A stretch of DNA of 64,000 nucleotides, from positions 1,023,001 to 1,087,000 of the forward strand of contig CP018226.1 in NCBI GenBank assembly GCA_016865015.1, written 5' to 3'. Every line of letters begins with the position of its first letter. Within the stretch, counting starts at the first letter, position 1. A program made the position numbers and the translations under genes. Below are positions 62,927 to 64,000 of this stretch, in pieces. Source of the stretch: Rhizobiales bacterium IMCC20636. Lineage in GTDB: Bacteria; Pseudomonadota; Alphaproteobacteria; Rhizobiales; GCA-2746425. The notes under the pieces are model-generated. The model saw only the letters and a program-made list of their open reading frames with translations. It was not told where the DNA came from and made no database searches.

Positions 62927-64000
62927 TTGGAGCGTTTCTTGGAGCCAACTGACGAAACCCCCGAACGGTTTAACATCGCTGCCTATGCGCTTGGCCGCAT
63001 GGCGGCGACCAAACCTGACAATGTTGCGTTGATGGTGTTTGACGGCACCACTCACGAACCCTCTGACGTATGGACCTATGCGGCGCTGGAAGATGCGGTT
63101 TTGCGCACCACCACCGGCCTGCAGTCGCTGGGCATAAAGATGGGGGACCGTGTGTTGCTGCGCATGGGCAACACCGTCTGGTTTCCGATTGTCTATTTTG
63201 CCTGTTTGGCAGGTGGGTTTGTGCCCGTCCCAACTTCGGACAGGATTACCCAACGCGACCTTGATCAAATCGCAAAAGACTGTCGGCCTGTAATTATTGC
63301 CCATGATGGTGCTACCTCGCTGCCATCAGACCAGATGGGGTCCAAGATATTTGGTCCTGCTGATCTGGAATTTTTGGCGCAAAGCCCGCTGGGGCTCTAT
63401 GCCCGCACCTTTTCCTACGATCCGGCCTATCTGATCTACACCGATGGCACATCCGGCCCGCCACGGGGGGTGCTGCATGCGCATCGCGCCTTGTGGGGAC
63501 GCTTGCGGCACCATAAAGAATGGATGGGTCTGACACAGAAGGACCGGATGCTGCACACCGGGGCCGACAGTTGGCCGCGCAGCATCGGGTTTGGTCTCAT
63601 GGACCCAATGTGCTGTGGTGCTTCCATTGTGCTGTTGTCGCCGCCGGATTTACGTGGCGTTTTCGACAAGGCGCTGCCGCTTCTGGTGGAACTGACCGGG
63701 GCTACGATGGTTGTGGCAATGCCGGCGCAATACAACACCGCCCTGAAAAGCGGAACAGTCGACGCGGGTGCCATGCCGACGCTGAAAAAGGCAATTTCCA
63801 CCGGTGCACTGCTGTCTGCCAGTACTGCGGAGAGGTGGCAAGCCGCCACGGAAAAACCCATTTATGATGGGTATGAACTGGCCGAAATCGCCTGTCCGAT
63901 TTTCAGCGGCCCTAATTGCCCCTTGAAACCCGGCAAGATCGGCAAGCCTGCGCCTGGCAGCAAGATGGCAATCCTGGCTCCGGATGCGGGTTTGAAAAGC
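62927..64000 (+). CDS. Acyl/benzoate-type CoA ligase (AMP-binding), cut by window edge
   Basis: Open frame to the right edge. It reads ERFLEPTDETPERFNIAAYA, then ANL-superfamily motifs YLIYTDGTSGPPRGVLHAHRAL (the P-loop, here with Asp and Gly-Pro-Pro instead of S/T-K) and later ISTGALLSASTAERW and YDGYELAEIACPI. It resembles benzoate/2-aminobenzoate-CoA ligases. The start is uncertain: no ATG lies in frame before about 62990; the TTG at 62927 is my choice, while an ATG at 62922 is in another frame. After hbd by about 110 bases. Confidence 0.82.
   Translation, partial: MERFLEPTDETPERFNIAAYALGRMAATKPDNVALMVFDGTTHEPSDVWTYAALEDAVLRTTTGLQSLGIKMGDRVLLRMGNTVWFPIVYFACLAGGFVPVPTSDRITQRDLDQIAKDCRPVIIAHDGATSLPSDQMGSKIFGPADLEFLAQSPLGLYARTFSYDPAYLIYTDGTSGPPRGVLHAHRALWGRLRHHKEWMGLTQKDRMLHTGADSWPRSIGFGLMDPMCCGASIVLLSPPDLRGVFDKALPLLVELTGATMVVAMPAQYNTALKSGTVDAGAMPTLKKAISTGALLSASTAERWQAATEKPIYDGYELAEIACPIFSGPNCPLKPGKIGKPAPGSKMAILAPDAGLKS

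Overview
The window reads as chromosome of an alphaproteobacterium, most likely of the Hyphomicrobiales (rhizobial) side. This rests on gene content: a nadQ-nadABC block, a bdhA-patatin pair, pyruvate carboxylase with PEP-regulated-type pyruvate phosphate dikinase, an alphaproteobacterial-style MtgA and SleB, and an Anbu/ATP-grasp/alpha-E/transglutaminase cluster. Coding density is high, GC is moderate, and many neighbours overlap by ATGA or similar junctions. I found no rRNA, tRNA, CRISPR array, insertion sequence or prophage.

Layout. 1-3.3 kb: minus-strand cobalamin genes (cbiX, cobH, cobL, cobI; cobI runs off the left edge). 3.5-6.0 kb: small minus-strand genes (exported protein, YggT, glutamine amidotransferase, TerB-like). 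6.2-10.2 kb: plus-strand operon of circularly permuted ATP-grasp, alpha-E, transglutaminase-like protein and Anbu proteasome-like peptidase. 10.2-14.4 kb: second cobalamin block (cobB, cobA on minus; cbiD, cobK on plus). 14.4-15.1 kb: first copy of a paired palindromic repeat. 15.2-24.3 kb: pyc, bdhA-patatin, ispG, an unknown protein, a metallophosphoesterase and a polyprenyl synthase. 24.5-31.5 kb: mtgA, a tripartite tricarboxylate transporter (tctCBA), a second repeat copy, a LysR regulator and a sulfatase. 31.7-35.7 kb: gamma-glutamyltransferase and a coxM/coxS/coxG-like set with no molybdenum subunit beside it. 35.9-40.9 kb: two RNA methyltransferases, an SsuABC/TauABC-type ABC transporter and an AraC-regulator remnant. 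40.9-51.1 kb: prfC, an overlapping run ygfZ-HD-PTP-nadQ, nadABC, a P-loop protein and a glycosyltransferase. 51.3-64 kb: ppdK, sleB, EamA exporter, SDR, TspO, a twin-TM protein, cobalamin adenosyltransferase, rhomboid, etfBA, hbd and an acyl-CoA ligase cut by the right edge.

How the parts fit. Cobalamin synthesis (two blocks plus the adenosyltransferase), NAD synthesis with its own repressor and operator, and the pyruvate/PEP node plus hydroxybutyrate and fatty-acid oxidation dominate. The most interesting regulatory signal is a 9-bp core, TGCRYTGCA, found in the intergenic DNA before pyc, bdhA, ppdK (twice) and hbd, and also before the Anbu operon. It suggests one regulator, possibly of the PhaR/AniA type, acting on central carbon storage and use. 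Family assignments come from recognised motifs and remembered family knowledge; no database search was run.
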